This document shows, one piece after another, positions 21,325 to 32,000 of a stretch of 64,000 nt of DNA (the stretch's first letter is position 1; the number at the start of each line of letters is the position of its first letter). Under the pieces are notes generated by a model, which worked only from the letters and a program-made list of their open reading frames with translations, ran no database searches and was not told the DNA's origin. The DNA is taken from assembly GCF_000003815.2 (NCBI RefSeq), contig NC_049984.1:5605258-5669257 (forward strand). The letters are read 5' to 3'. A program made the position numbers and the translations under genes. Origin of the DNA: Branchiostoma floridae. Taxonomy: Eukaryota > Chordata > Leptocardii > Amphioxiformes > Branchiostomatidae.

Positions 21325-24112
21325 ATGTCAACCTATCATATATCCGACTCCAAATTGGACCCGGAAACGACAGCAAAGCACTACGACAGCTGGGCTGGTC
21401 AATATGACGAGGTGCGTTGATGGATGAAAATTGACGCCATAGAATTTAGACACAAACAAGAAAATAAGCAAATAAACAATTTGGGGGGATTTAGGCTATT
21501 TCGTGGTTTGCAATCTCACCGTAGATACATTCTGACATAGATCGTATATTCTGACATCGCAGCTTTTCGACAGTACAGTATCAATATTATAATGTAGTCT
21601 CCAAGCAGATGATAGGCTGGACTTTTTTCTGACCACCCGGATCTTCTGACAGCAGCCAACCCCAAGGCACATGCGCACATCAAACCGTGAGTAAGCTTCC
21701 GTAAATAGTTTCACCTGGTTGGTAGATCATAGACTCCGTTGCAGTCTTCGGAACGGGGCTGTTTTTTGGGGGGTCGCGATTTTCAACGTTGGCTATGTTC
21801 TCTTGTGCCGGGAAAGGGCATTTGCCGAGTGATAGCGAGTCTTTTGGACGGGGCAAAGACTCGCTATCATCACGGCAAACTCCCTTCCGTGACAGCAAAC
21901 TCCCTTCCTCGGCAAACTCAAACTTTCCCGGCACAAGAGAACATAGCCATCGAACAGTCTTCTTCGTTTCACAACTTTATTTCAATTCTTCCGTAAGGCC
22001 ACACCAATTTAATTTCTCTAAATCATGCCATGAAAAGCTGAAAACTTGACTACTTACCTTTTACCGTTTTTTTTGTGTTATATAAGTTCACCACAGACTT
22101 TTTGCAATTTTCTTTTTCTTTTTTTTTCGACCGACTGCCCCAATATTTTTCTAAAAAAATCCGAGAACCAAGAAATTAATTTGGCGTGGCCTAAATATAG
22201 GTTAAGTTCGGATTCCACCGACCTGTTGTCTAGTTCATATCGCATGTTGTCTAGTTCATATCGCACTGATATTATTTGTTTCATTTTGTACTGCTGAAGG
22301 CGACAAGGTCGGCGAAACATTTACGAAAGAATTAAAAGAAGATTGTGAAACGAAGATGACTTTGTTCGATGGCGTAAGTAAGATTTCTGACACCAGCCAA
22401 CCCCATTGCGCATGCGCACATGAAACCGTGAGTAAGCTTATTGCCTCTCCCCACAGGAGACCGTGACGCGGCTGCACTACACAGGTCACAACGTCTGCGC
22501 AGACGCTGTAGCGAAATCCCTGGGCGGGTCGGACCGCGGGAAGGTCCGGATCCTTGACGTGGCGGCCGGGACCGGGCTGTGCGGGGAAGAGGTGAGAAAT
22601 ATTAAAGTACGAGGGGTGATCAACAAGTTCCCCCGCCTCAACCAGAAATAATAAGCACAACTCAAAATAAGTACTGTAAATGCAGAAACTTTCGCGGTGG
22701 TTTAATGTTCGAGGTTTCGCCAATGGTTGGCTGGCTGGTTGGTTGGCTGGCTGGCTGGTTGGTTGGTTGGTTGGTTGGTTGGTTGGTTGGTTGGTTGGTT
22801 GGTTGTTTGGTTGGTTGGTTGGTTGGTTGGCTGGCTGGTGGCTGGCTGGCTGGTTGGCTGGCTGGCTGGCTAGCTGTCTGGCTGGTTGGTTGGTTGGTTG
22901 GGGTTGGTTTCTTTGTTGGTTGATTGATTAAATGGTTGATTATTCCTCAGTTGGTGCAGTTGGGCTTCACCGACATAGACGCTGTTGACGGGAGTCAGGA
23001 CATGCTGAACCTGGCCGAGAGGAAGCAGATCTACAAACGACTCATCTGCGACTTTGTCGGGCCGAACCGTCTGGACATCGAAAATGGTAACTCCGAGTAT
23101 TGTAGAAAAATGCTGATTTTCTATTGACCTCTTGCAGGAATTTTACTTGAAAATGTCTCAAAAACATTTTATGAAAAGAAAGAAAACAGCACGAAAAACT
23201 TATTATCCACAGCGTAATCTCCTAGCAAAGGTTCGGCCCTGCTTTCTGGCGTGTTTTAGACGTTTTCTAGAAGAGTTTGGCCAACGAACATAAAGAAAAC
23301 AGTACAAAAAAGACGATCAAAAACGCCTTAAAACATGTAAAAAAAACAGTCGAAGCCAAACATCTGCTTGGAGAGTACCCAGAGTGCACATCACTCCGCA
23401 TGCGCAGTGAAGTTATTGAGATGACCTCTGACCTCCACAGACACCTATGACGCCATCGCTTGCTGCGGTTCCTTCGCTCCCAGCCACCTCAAGGAGGACT
23501 GTCTACCTGAGCTCATCCGGGTCGTCAAACCAGGTCAGCAGAAGGTCCAGACTTTAAACACACTGTATTCAGCGATGTTAAGATAGGACTAACATTAAAA
23601 AGTGAGTTTTAGAGCACACATGTATGGTGTACACATTTATGCATTCACAAATACGTACACACACACACACACAGAGGCATGCACACACACACTAACACAT
23701 CCCAAACGTCATTATGTCATTCATAACATAACCTATAACAGCCCCCGTCTCGCCCGCAGGTGGCTATATCGTCATCGCGTTCTGTGAGGAGTACCTTCAC
23801 ACAGTGGACGATTACAAGGGCAAGCTTGAGCCACACACACATGCACACACAAACACACACTAACACATCCTAAACATCATTATGTCGTTTATAAAATATC
23901 CTATAACAGCCCCCGTCTCGCCCACAGGTGGCTATATCGTTATAACGTTCCGTGAGGAGTACCTGCACACAGTGGAGGATTACAAGGACAAGCTGGAGCC
24001 CACTATGGCCCGTCTGCAGGACGAGGGACTATGGGAACGAGTCAGCCGAGAGACCTTCCCCAAGTTCTACGAAGACAAAGACGGGATCACCTTCGTATAC
24101 AAGGTCCTGTAG
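21325..24112 (+). CDS. METTL27: METTL27 (WBSCR27)-like SAM-dependent methyltransferase
   Basis: Five phase-consistent exons: 21325-21411, 22457-22591, 22951-23086, 23441-23533 and 23928-24112; 636 nt, 211 aa. The N terminus contains [13 protein letters not shown], typical of this class I methyltransferase family. SAM-binding motif I is [14 protein letters not shown] (exon 2), the acidic end of strand 2 is [11 protein letters not shown] (exon 3), then [10 protein letters not shown] (motif post I/II) and [19 protein letters not shown] (exons 4-5). The substrate is unknown; vertebrate METTL27 lies in the Williams-Beuren region. A poly(A) signal AATAAA lies at 24149-24154. A decayed partial copy of the last exon precedes the intact one. 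Intron 1 holds palindromic elements and intron 2 a long TTGG-type microsatellite. Confidence 0.85.
21788..21950. mobile_element. Palindromic miniature element in METTL27 intron 1
   Basis: TTGGCTATGTTCTCTTGTGC followed by CGGGAAAG near 21789-21818 is inverted as CTTTCCCG then GCACAAGAGAACATAGCCA near 21922-21950. It lies between two copies of a segment ending AAACCGTGAGTAAGCTT (about 21650-21700 and 22390-22440). Confidence 0.6.
22728..22930. repeat. (TTGG)n/(CTGG)n microsatellite
   Basis: About 200 bp of TTGG and CTGG tetranucleotides directly before exon 3 of METTL27. The open frames of Gly-Trp-Leu repeats across it are artefacts. Confidence 0.95.
23215..23381. mobile_element. Miniature element with CTTGGAGAGTA terminus
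   Basis: Begins TAATCTCCTAGCAAAGGTTCGGC and ends ATCTGCTTGGAGAGTA, an inverted pair. The internal GTTTTAGACGTTTT is mirrored by AAAACGCCTTAAAAC. Related to the elements at 42640, 45564 and 48418. Confidence 0.6.
23690..23845 (+). pseudogene. Truncated duplicate of METTL27 last exon
   Basis: Starting behind an intact acceptor (CGCCCGCAG, exon would begin at 23760), the sequence encodes [20 protein letters not shown] and then KLE before running into a CA repeat and a stop. It parallels exon 5 at 23928 with a 168-bp period. It has no donor and lacks the second half of the exon. If spliced in, it would give a shortened C terminus. Best read as a recent tandem duplication between CA-rich tracts. 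Confidence 0.8.
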
Positions 24113-24159
24113 CGGGCGACAGTCCGGCTCAAATGTATCTTAGCTGAAAATAAAACTTC

Positions 24160-25330
24160 TAAACTGAAAGCGTTTTCTAGTCGTGTTGTTTCTCATTTCA
24201 ACGATACTATTTTCCATTTTACTTTTTTGGACAGACGAGGACAATGTGGCACTGCACTCAAGACAAGTTAGTAATTATATCAACAGTGCCACATACACAA
24301 TACAGACAGAAGGTAAAGGTAGACTTCTTTTCTTTTACCTCCCCGACGGTACCCATTTTTACACCTGGCTGGAGTGAGGAAGGTCGTGTAAAATGCCTTT
24401 CGCTCACTCGGTGATTTCATTCGGTAGTTATAGCGAAGGATCAGGCGTTATCACACCATATACACCTCTGGGCGGGTCATTAACCATTAATTATGTGTTA
24501 TCATACACACAGAAACTTGTGTCTGTGCTCATTTGGTGTCGTTCATAAGACACTGATATTGCTGTTTAATATAGTATTGTGCTTCACATGTGGCAGACAT
24601 ATGTAAGACAAACTAACTCCATAGGTTCAATAAATGTAATGATTATGTGATACAAGCACAACGTCACACACCACAGAAAGCAAAACAACCTATATATACC
24701 AGGATTACGTCACAGACCAACGGTCACATGTTTGTGCTTATTTCTGCTTAGATAACCGTAAATTAGATTTTTTTTAAAAATTGATTTATTTTGCACAATT
24801 AAAAAAAGACACATAAAACAAATTAAAGAATGAAAGAACGTCCAGGGGGGAAGGAAGCCTCGTGGCTTATACATGCTCTTCCCCCAAAAGTAACAAACTA
24901 TAATACAATTTAACAATTCATAAGCTAATAAAGATTGAAAAGTAGCTATAGAAAAGTTACAAAGTAGTTACACATAGATTTTAGTCTTTGACATTGACAT
25001 TGAAGTTGTAGAGTTTGAATGATAATTCTTAAATTGGCAAGTTGTTCATTACATTATTATGCTTCGAACACATTAGGTAACATTCTACATAACCCTCTTG
25101 CAAACACAGCATAGAGGTTTTATTCTAAAGAACATACATTGTTTTTAACGGCAACGAAAGTAACTCGACATATCTTTCAACAAGTAGCTTTTCAAACAAC
25201 AAACACATGTTATCTTATTGGGCGAATAGTACTAAAATAAGTATACATATATACAACAAGAGGCAGGGCTGCTATTTGATGAAATCTGCTGATAGTTCAC
25301 CGATATTTAGACATGGGGCATCCTTAGGCT
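24160..25330. other. Intergenic, repeat fragments
   Basis: Contains a reverse SINE-like fragment (24310-24430, with ACCCATTTTTACACCTGGCTGGAGTGAGGAAGG-type tail, the reverse of the copy at 36825) and AT-rich DNA. No gene recognised. Confidence 0.4.
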
Positions 25331-25333
25331 TAG

Positions 25334-25488
25334 GTCACGTTTCCAAACCGGGGCCCAGCCGGAAAATTAAATATGCACAAATCGTGCCCATGAATCTCAT
25401 TTTGAAATGTTGTGTATTTTGGTGCCTTTTATGTCATTCTTTTCGCTCCCTAAAGATTCTCGGCCGGACCCCGGCTTGGAAATGTGAC
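25334..25488. mobile_element. Palindromic MITE, TIR GTCACRTTTCCAAACCGGGG
   Basis: GTCACGTTTCCAAACCGGGG at the left is mirrored by CCCCGGCTTGGAAATGTGAC at the right; total 155 bp. Related pieces are near 37467, 45098-45282 and 45293-45492. It ends 66 bp downstream of the mosaic receptor stop codon and may lie in its 3' UTR. Confidence 0.75.
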
Positions 25489-25554
25489 AGCTGACACAGC
25501 CTGTCACCTCTGGTAGTACATCGTGCTCTCGCTGTTGGCATCCTTCTTGGCTCT

Positions 25555-26041
25555 TTACCTGCTCAAATACCTGGTCAAAGGAATGGCTGCCACGATGCTG
25601 ATGACGTACAGGATCATCAGACACAGCCTGTCCAGGACCTTCGCCAGCAGGGTATAGTCGGACACCACCTCCTCGTTCTTTACTGCCTTGGTCAGCTTCT
25701 TCATCTCGTCCTTCAACTCGGCCCTGCCAATCTTCATCTCGTCCTTCAACTCGACCATGCCAATCTTCACAGCTTGGACCAGGTCCTCGCTTCCTTTCTT
25801 CACAGCCTTGGTCATCTCGTTCTCTCCCGAGGATCCAGTGGACCTACGTCCTGTAGGAGGCTTAAATGCCCGTCTGATCATCCTGGATTTTGCACCACCC
25901 CACAGCCATATTTCAGGGGCGCTGCCTCCATCCTCAGCCACCATGTCATCGTCAAGCGCGATGTTGGTCCGGGGATCGTCAGCGGCCGCGGTACCCGTGC
26001 TGGCTTGCTTGTCCTCTGTGAGATCTCCCAGAAGTAATACC
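25555..26041 (-). CDS. Channel exon: TM3-TM4 loop and TM4
   Basis: Begins after TTTACACAG (phase 2, codon AG|G) and ends TRYLSR-stop. The cytoplasmic loop is about 110 residues, acidic then basic, with two near-repeats of MVELKDEMKIG / RAELKDEMKKL that look like an amphipathic helix, as the MA helix of Cys-loop receptors. TM4 is about LCLMILYVISIVAAIPLT. Confidence 0.85.
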
Positions 26042-29000
26042 CTGTGTAAATAGAAAAATTGATGTTCCTCACTGTGCAAACAAAGCATACCACAGCACGT
26101 GTACGCCTGTAATCTGCATGAAGGATTTCTCTGTTTTAGAAAGTGGCTATCGATTTCCACAATTTCAGTCGTTCCTACGAAAACAGGGAATGGACTCCGT
26201 GACTCACTACTCCATGGAAATCTCTACGCGATCTTCAGGAATTGCCAACAAAACATCAATAAGTAAGCTAGGCTGCAGGCAAAGGTTCAAGCTTCTTTGG
26301 TGAAAGTGATGAGTAGAATTCGGTGTTACGTCCTTCGTAGTATGGTATATTTCTTACTTCACGACTAAGACTGAAAGAAATACACCATCAAGAAGCTTAA
26401 GCGACGTAAATGGAATCTTTCATCATATGATCCGATGCAACAGACGAATTTTCAGTAATCTCCAAGCAGGTCCTATGGTAGCATTAGTATCAAAAGCTGG
26501 CAGAGGACTCCCTTTGGCCGGCTATCCTCCTTGGCCAGCTTTGATACTATCTTATGGCTCCGTAGGGTGAGCTTGGAGAATAAATTTTCAGTACCTTGCT
26601 GTGTAGCGGAGGAAAATAACCCTCGCCAGTGGAGACAGGCTCCCCTCTTTGCCGTGAATGAAGATGACGGCCATGGTGAGGAAGAGGAACAGTCCCATCA
26701 GGCCCATGCACACAATGATCAGCGTGGCTGTAAAATTACAGATAATAAATCCAGATTAGACAAAGGTAGTAAGATACGCGAAATAGCAATTACTGAAGCA
26801 ACTGGGTATGCTTTTGGAAACGGTCAGGCGTTTCAGTTCAATGATTGCTTGCAAAATGGCATGGTTTAAGTGAAGTGCTAGCACCTAGCATGCACGCAGG
26901 AAGATCTGAGGCTCTGGTCCTCAGAGGAAGGGCATGTGTGGAGTTCGGAAGAGTGTAGCAGAAGTGATGACATCAAGAGAAGAAGAAGCACCTAACACTC
27001 ACCGAAAAATGGCAGAGCCCCCTTGACAGGAAGAACTTCCGTTACAAACACGAGAGACACGACCATGGAGAGCTGAATGGTCACTCCGAAGGAGATCCGG
27101 TCTCCCTCTCCTATGGGCATGATGAAGGTGATGGTCATCAGCACAATCAGGATGATGCAGGGTCCAACAGTAGTGGCGATGTGGAACGTCGGGATCCTCG
27201 ACAGTTGTAGGGCAAAGCACGCCTCCGTCTGATTTTGTTCGAATATCTTGTCACTCCGGTACCATTCTCCCTCCGCTATTGGAGTGGAGAACGAGCCACA
27301 AGGATGGCGCACATCGGATGTGGAGCCTCCCTCGTGGCATTCTGTAATTAATATACAGTACATGTAGGATGTCTCTAAATGTCTAAAACTAGAACGGCGA
27401 TGACGTTTAGACATCCCGGTTATACGATACGCCCAATAACAATTACTCAAGCAACTGGATATGATTTGGAACATCAAAATGGGGAAAGCAGATTTTTCCG
27501 GAATCATATCCTGTTGCTTGAGTAATTACTATTTGGCGTCACACTAGAACATATCGCTACCAGAATATGACACAGGACATATTGACGCCAATGAAGATTT
27601 GGTCAGTCCAGAATTGCTATTTGGCGTCGTTCCAGAACATTCCTACTGTAATAGTACGCACGTCACATTGAAGCCATTTTAGTCCGACTCCAGAATTACA
27701 ATTGAAAGATCTATTAAACGTTATAATATTGGGAACATGTCTCTTTCCATTCAGTGATCTGCAGTAATGAAAGCTATCAGTCATATAAATAATTTTGAAA
27801 CACTTGACGAAATAGGATAGACCAAATTTGATAGTTCCAACTCCACAGTTTTTTTGTGCATTGCCAATGTTTAGAAACACATCAGAGTTCTCGGGAATAT
27901 CCGAAACCCTTACGTATGGTTTGCTCGATTGCCGTGGTTGCAGAAAAACAGACTTCGCATTCCATGGTGTCTGCGGGGAAGAGGAAGGGGTTGGCTTCAC
28001 ACACTGTGGTGGTCAGGGTCTCCACTCTCCACTGGACCAGACCGGTGCTGCTCACACGGACCGGCACGTCCTTGGGTAGTCCTTGGTGGAGGGGATTGGC
28101 ACTGGAAGGGTGATCACAAAGAGATTCCTGTAACTTTTTATATTCGTTTGTTTGTACTGCATACCCGGTAAAATTGCCTCATGGCGTAGCACACCGGGTT
28201 TGTACTGAACAGTACAAGCTGCATATCTGGACAGATTTGCAGATTCACTCTCATCGGAATGGAACCTCACGCCTTGCGATGACTCCTCATGCCTCATGAC
28301 TGTGTTGGGTTCTTTAACGTACGTGTTTCCGGACGTCCTAGAAACGGCTCTAACCAAAGCTAGGTACTCATTTGCACATGATGGAAGTGCCTTTCCCAAG
28401 GGCATATCATCTGGGCCTGTCAGAGGTTTTGACATTTTCTCTTCGATTCAAGCATGAAACGCATCTTGCTTTTGACAAAAGATTTTTGCCGGTGCTACCA
28501 TTCAACCGTTTGGTTTGCATGGATGCATGCATGGATCGGTCAATTTAACCAAATTCTTCTTATAGCCCTTCTATACGCACGATTACGCAATGGAGTTAGC
28601 GTGGCCGAGCGGGGTGGATATAGCTATTTGCTTTTGCAGCCGTGGGTCGTGGGTTCGAACCCCACTTGTAACAATTTTCTTTGTTAGACAAATCTCATGT
28701 AATGTGTTTTTAATAGAAGACAGACCAATTCAGAAATTCGATGTTTAAAAACTCTTTTTTTCATGTGATTTTGTTTAACATCCAGGCTTTTTCCAAAATA
28801 CGCACCGGCCAGCTTTTTTCAGAAGCTTTCTTGTTTCAGCTAAAAGGGTTGAAACCTTGGTCAGGTAACGCATACACGTTTATTCTAAAATGGAGAAGAT
28901 TTAATGAATACTTTAAGTTATCTTAATCTGCAGCTGGTTGATTGAACGAAGCGTTCCACCTACTTCTCTGAGAGAAAGCNNNNNNNNNNNNNNNNNNNNN

Positions 29001-32000
29001 NNNNNNNNNNNNNNNNNNNNNNNNNNNNNNNNNNNNNNNNNNNNNNNNNNNNNNNNNNNNNNNNNNNNNNNNNNNNNNNNNNNNNNNNNNNNNNNNNNNN
29101 NNNNNNNNNNNNNNNNNNNNNNNNNNNNNNNNNNNNNNNNNNNNNNNNNNNNNNNNNNNNNNNNNNNNNNNNNNNNNNNNNNNNNNNNNNNNNNNNNNNN
29201 NNNNNNNNNNNNNNNNNNNNNNNNNNNNNNNNNNNNNNNNNNNNNNNNNNNNNNNNNNNNNNNNNNNNNNNNNNNNNNNNNNNNNNNNNNNNNNNNNNNN
29301 NNNNNNNNNNNNNNNNNNNNNNNNNNNNNNNNNNNNNNNNNNNNNNNNNNNNNNNNNNNNNNNNNNNNNNNNNNNNNNNNNNNNNNNNNNNNNNNNNNNN
29401 NNNNNNNNNNNNNNNNNNNNNNNNNNNNNNNNNNNNNNNNNNNNNNNNNNNNNNNNNNNNNNNNNNNNNNNNNNNNNNNNNNNNNNNNNNNNNNNNNNAA
29501 TACACCGTGTTGTATGTCTATATTTATGTCATACCCACCTGAGAAAACCACTGTTTTGATGCGAAATGCGCCAGAAGTTGAACAAATTTGTTGCCCTCGA
29601 AAAAAATCAGGTATTCGAACTTTCGATGGCGCCGTACTCGGCCCACTCGAAACAGTTCGATTTATTCGAATGGAGCCCGTGTGATAAGCCCGGGCCGTAC
29701 GGAAAGTTATCATCCGGTCCGGAACACCCGTATCGAACGTTTTCGCGTCACAGGTATGACATAAATGGTAATATAGCAAGAATCAACAAATATCAATGCA
29801 ATTTCTTGATACAAAATAAGGCAAATCAATTGTACAACGCTAATATAACTCGAAATCATAATGAAATGAAATACGAAATGGAAATTTGCATACCAATGTT
29901 AACAGAAAAAAGACAATAAAGTAAGTAAGTTTCAGACCATGTGGTATTCTGTTGTGTAGATAGTTTTAAAAGTAGAGATGGATGATACTGGGAGAAATTG
30001 TGTACCATAGGCTACAAAGCTTTGCAAACTTACGAAATCGATTATCAAAGAAGCAAGAAGCTGCTCGTTCTTTTCATCCTGAAATTAAAAGAAAATCATA
30101 CCATTAATCTTGTTTTGCACTGATGCATTTTAGCACCCATAAAGACACGATAATTTTACTTATCAATAACTTTTTTGGAAACGAAAAGGATCTTATGATT
30201 TCTCAGATAAAGACTACTTACCAAGTTGACGATTTGTTCCACTTTCCCCGTGAAATTGATGGTGATATTTTCTTCAGGTGCCAGACTCGCACTGTAGATC
30301 CCCAGTAGCTCCTTCTGCAGCCGTCGCTTAAAGTTTACTAAACAGAGAATGGCCAAGAATATTTATAAGAAAATGAGGTTAAAATCCGGTTCCGTACAGG
30401 TAGCCTGCCACGTTTTGCTATTAATTACAATGTGCGTATGGATTTGTTTCAATTTTTTCTTGGACATTGTGGTAGCAATTTCATCCGTGTATGGTCGCAA
30501 TCTGAAACTTTTTGGCGCGTACATGCATGTTTAAAGGGGCATTCCACTCCAGAAGGGAGTCGTGTTTTCCAATAGATAACGTGTCAATGAATACATAATC
30601 AGCCGAATTTTGTGGAATTCACTTGGGATGGATTACGTGATGTGTGTTTTATAAAACAATAATGACACTCACTCCCCATGCAGACCCTACCCATGCATTC
30701 CCTATACGCATAGACACTTTGTTTATGGTACATATTTTCGGAATAAATAAGGTACGCTAAGCACACCGAGAAGGCAAATTGCTCATAAGATAGCAAAGAA
30801 TACAAGAACAAGACGAGATTTCTTAGGGAACCTGAAATTAATTTTGTAACCATACCTAAAAGTTTTGCATTGTATTCAGCCATAGGATTAATTCAATTAG
30901 AGGGTACTTGGGGAGTTTAGTGAAAGACTGAATGCTTTTGAGGCATGTGGAGCAACTGAGTACTTTATCGTATAATGTGAAGTATTATGCAGTTATCAAT
31001 TCCTGAAATTGATATCTATCGGAAAATAACACTCTCGTGTGGAGTGGAATGCCCCTTTAAAGATAGGAAATGCATGTGCAAAATAGCATACCAAAAAGTT
31101 ATGAATGACCTTTGCCGGCCGCTAGGAGCGCGATTTTAGTCAAGCTATTCTCATAATAGTTTAAAAAACGTTAGATAATGAAGTTGTGGAACCATGAGCT
31201 GTGCAGAATTGTAAAGCTTAGGGCAAAGACTAAACACCTGAACAAGTGGGCATGTTGTATTCCCAGACGCCGACGGACGAGGAGTTCCCCTGGCGGCACC
31301 TGACTTCCCGAGGATAACCGTACTCCAGCATGTAGCCGTCGTTACATGTGTACGTCACTTTCTCTTCCAACAGGTAGAACCTCTTGCTTGGAGTTCTCTT
31401 GCCGTAGATCGGAGGCCCCCTGTCTGCACAGCTGACGGAATCTAAATGTAGTACAATAGAAACTTGAGAGATATCGGAAACATTATGAAAATCAGACAAT
31501 CAGTTAAGAATGAGTTAAAGGACATGCAAAGCAGCAAGAAAAGAGAAAAAAACTCTTTTCGAACAGTCCAACACCTGGAATGCCCAACACCTGGAATGGT
31601 TAGAAACTATTATGTTATTAGATATGTGTTCACATTGTACATGGACATCACTTGTGTACATTTATGTACATGTATATGTACATAAATGTACACAAGTGAT
31701 ACATAAACTTAACCTCAAACAGCAAAGAAGTATGATTTAACGCCATTGTATTTTTCAAAAATCGCAAAAAAATTAATGAGCAGAAAAGTTGGCATGACAG
31801 TTAATGTAATGATGAATTATTAAGGTGTACAGTAGCACGTCTTTCCTTTTGACGAGACATTGACTTACTGCACGGAATGACGTCACACTCCTCCTTGCTA
31901 CCGTCTTCAGTCAAGCAAAATGGCCGCTGGAGACCGGTAGGGTTGCGGCAGTAGTTCTTGTCCAGGTTAGCCCAGGGGTACTCTGTCTTGTAGTTATCAG

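Noticed and set aside
22680-22931. Gly-Trp-Leu repeat protein
   Set aside because: Translation of a TTGG/CTGG microsatellite in a METTL27 intron.
28052-28435. Upstream extension of the Cys-loop exon to a Met at 28435
   Set aside because: A good acceptor lies at 28128 and the upstream part matches a SINE body, so it is intron.
28595-28673. Functional tRNA-Ser or tRNA-Leu
   Set aside because: A and B boxes are good but the acceptor stem is broken and there is no clear anticodon stem.
28913-29779. Long open frames across the N gaps (also at 33487-34753 and 36434-36972)
   Set aside because: Most of their length is unknown bases; they are open only because N cannot make a stop.
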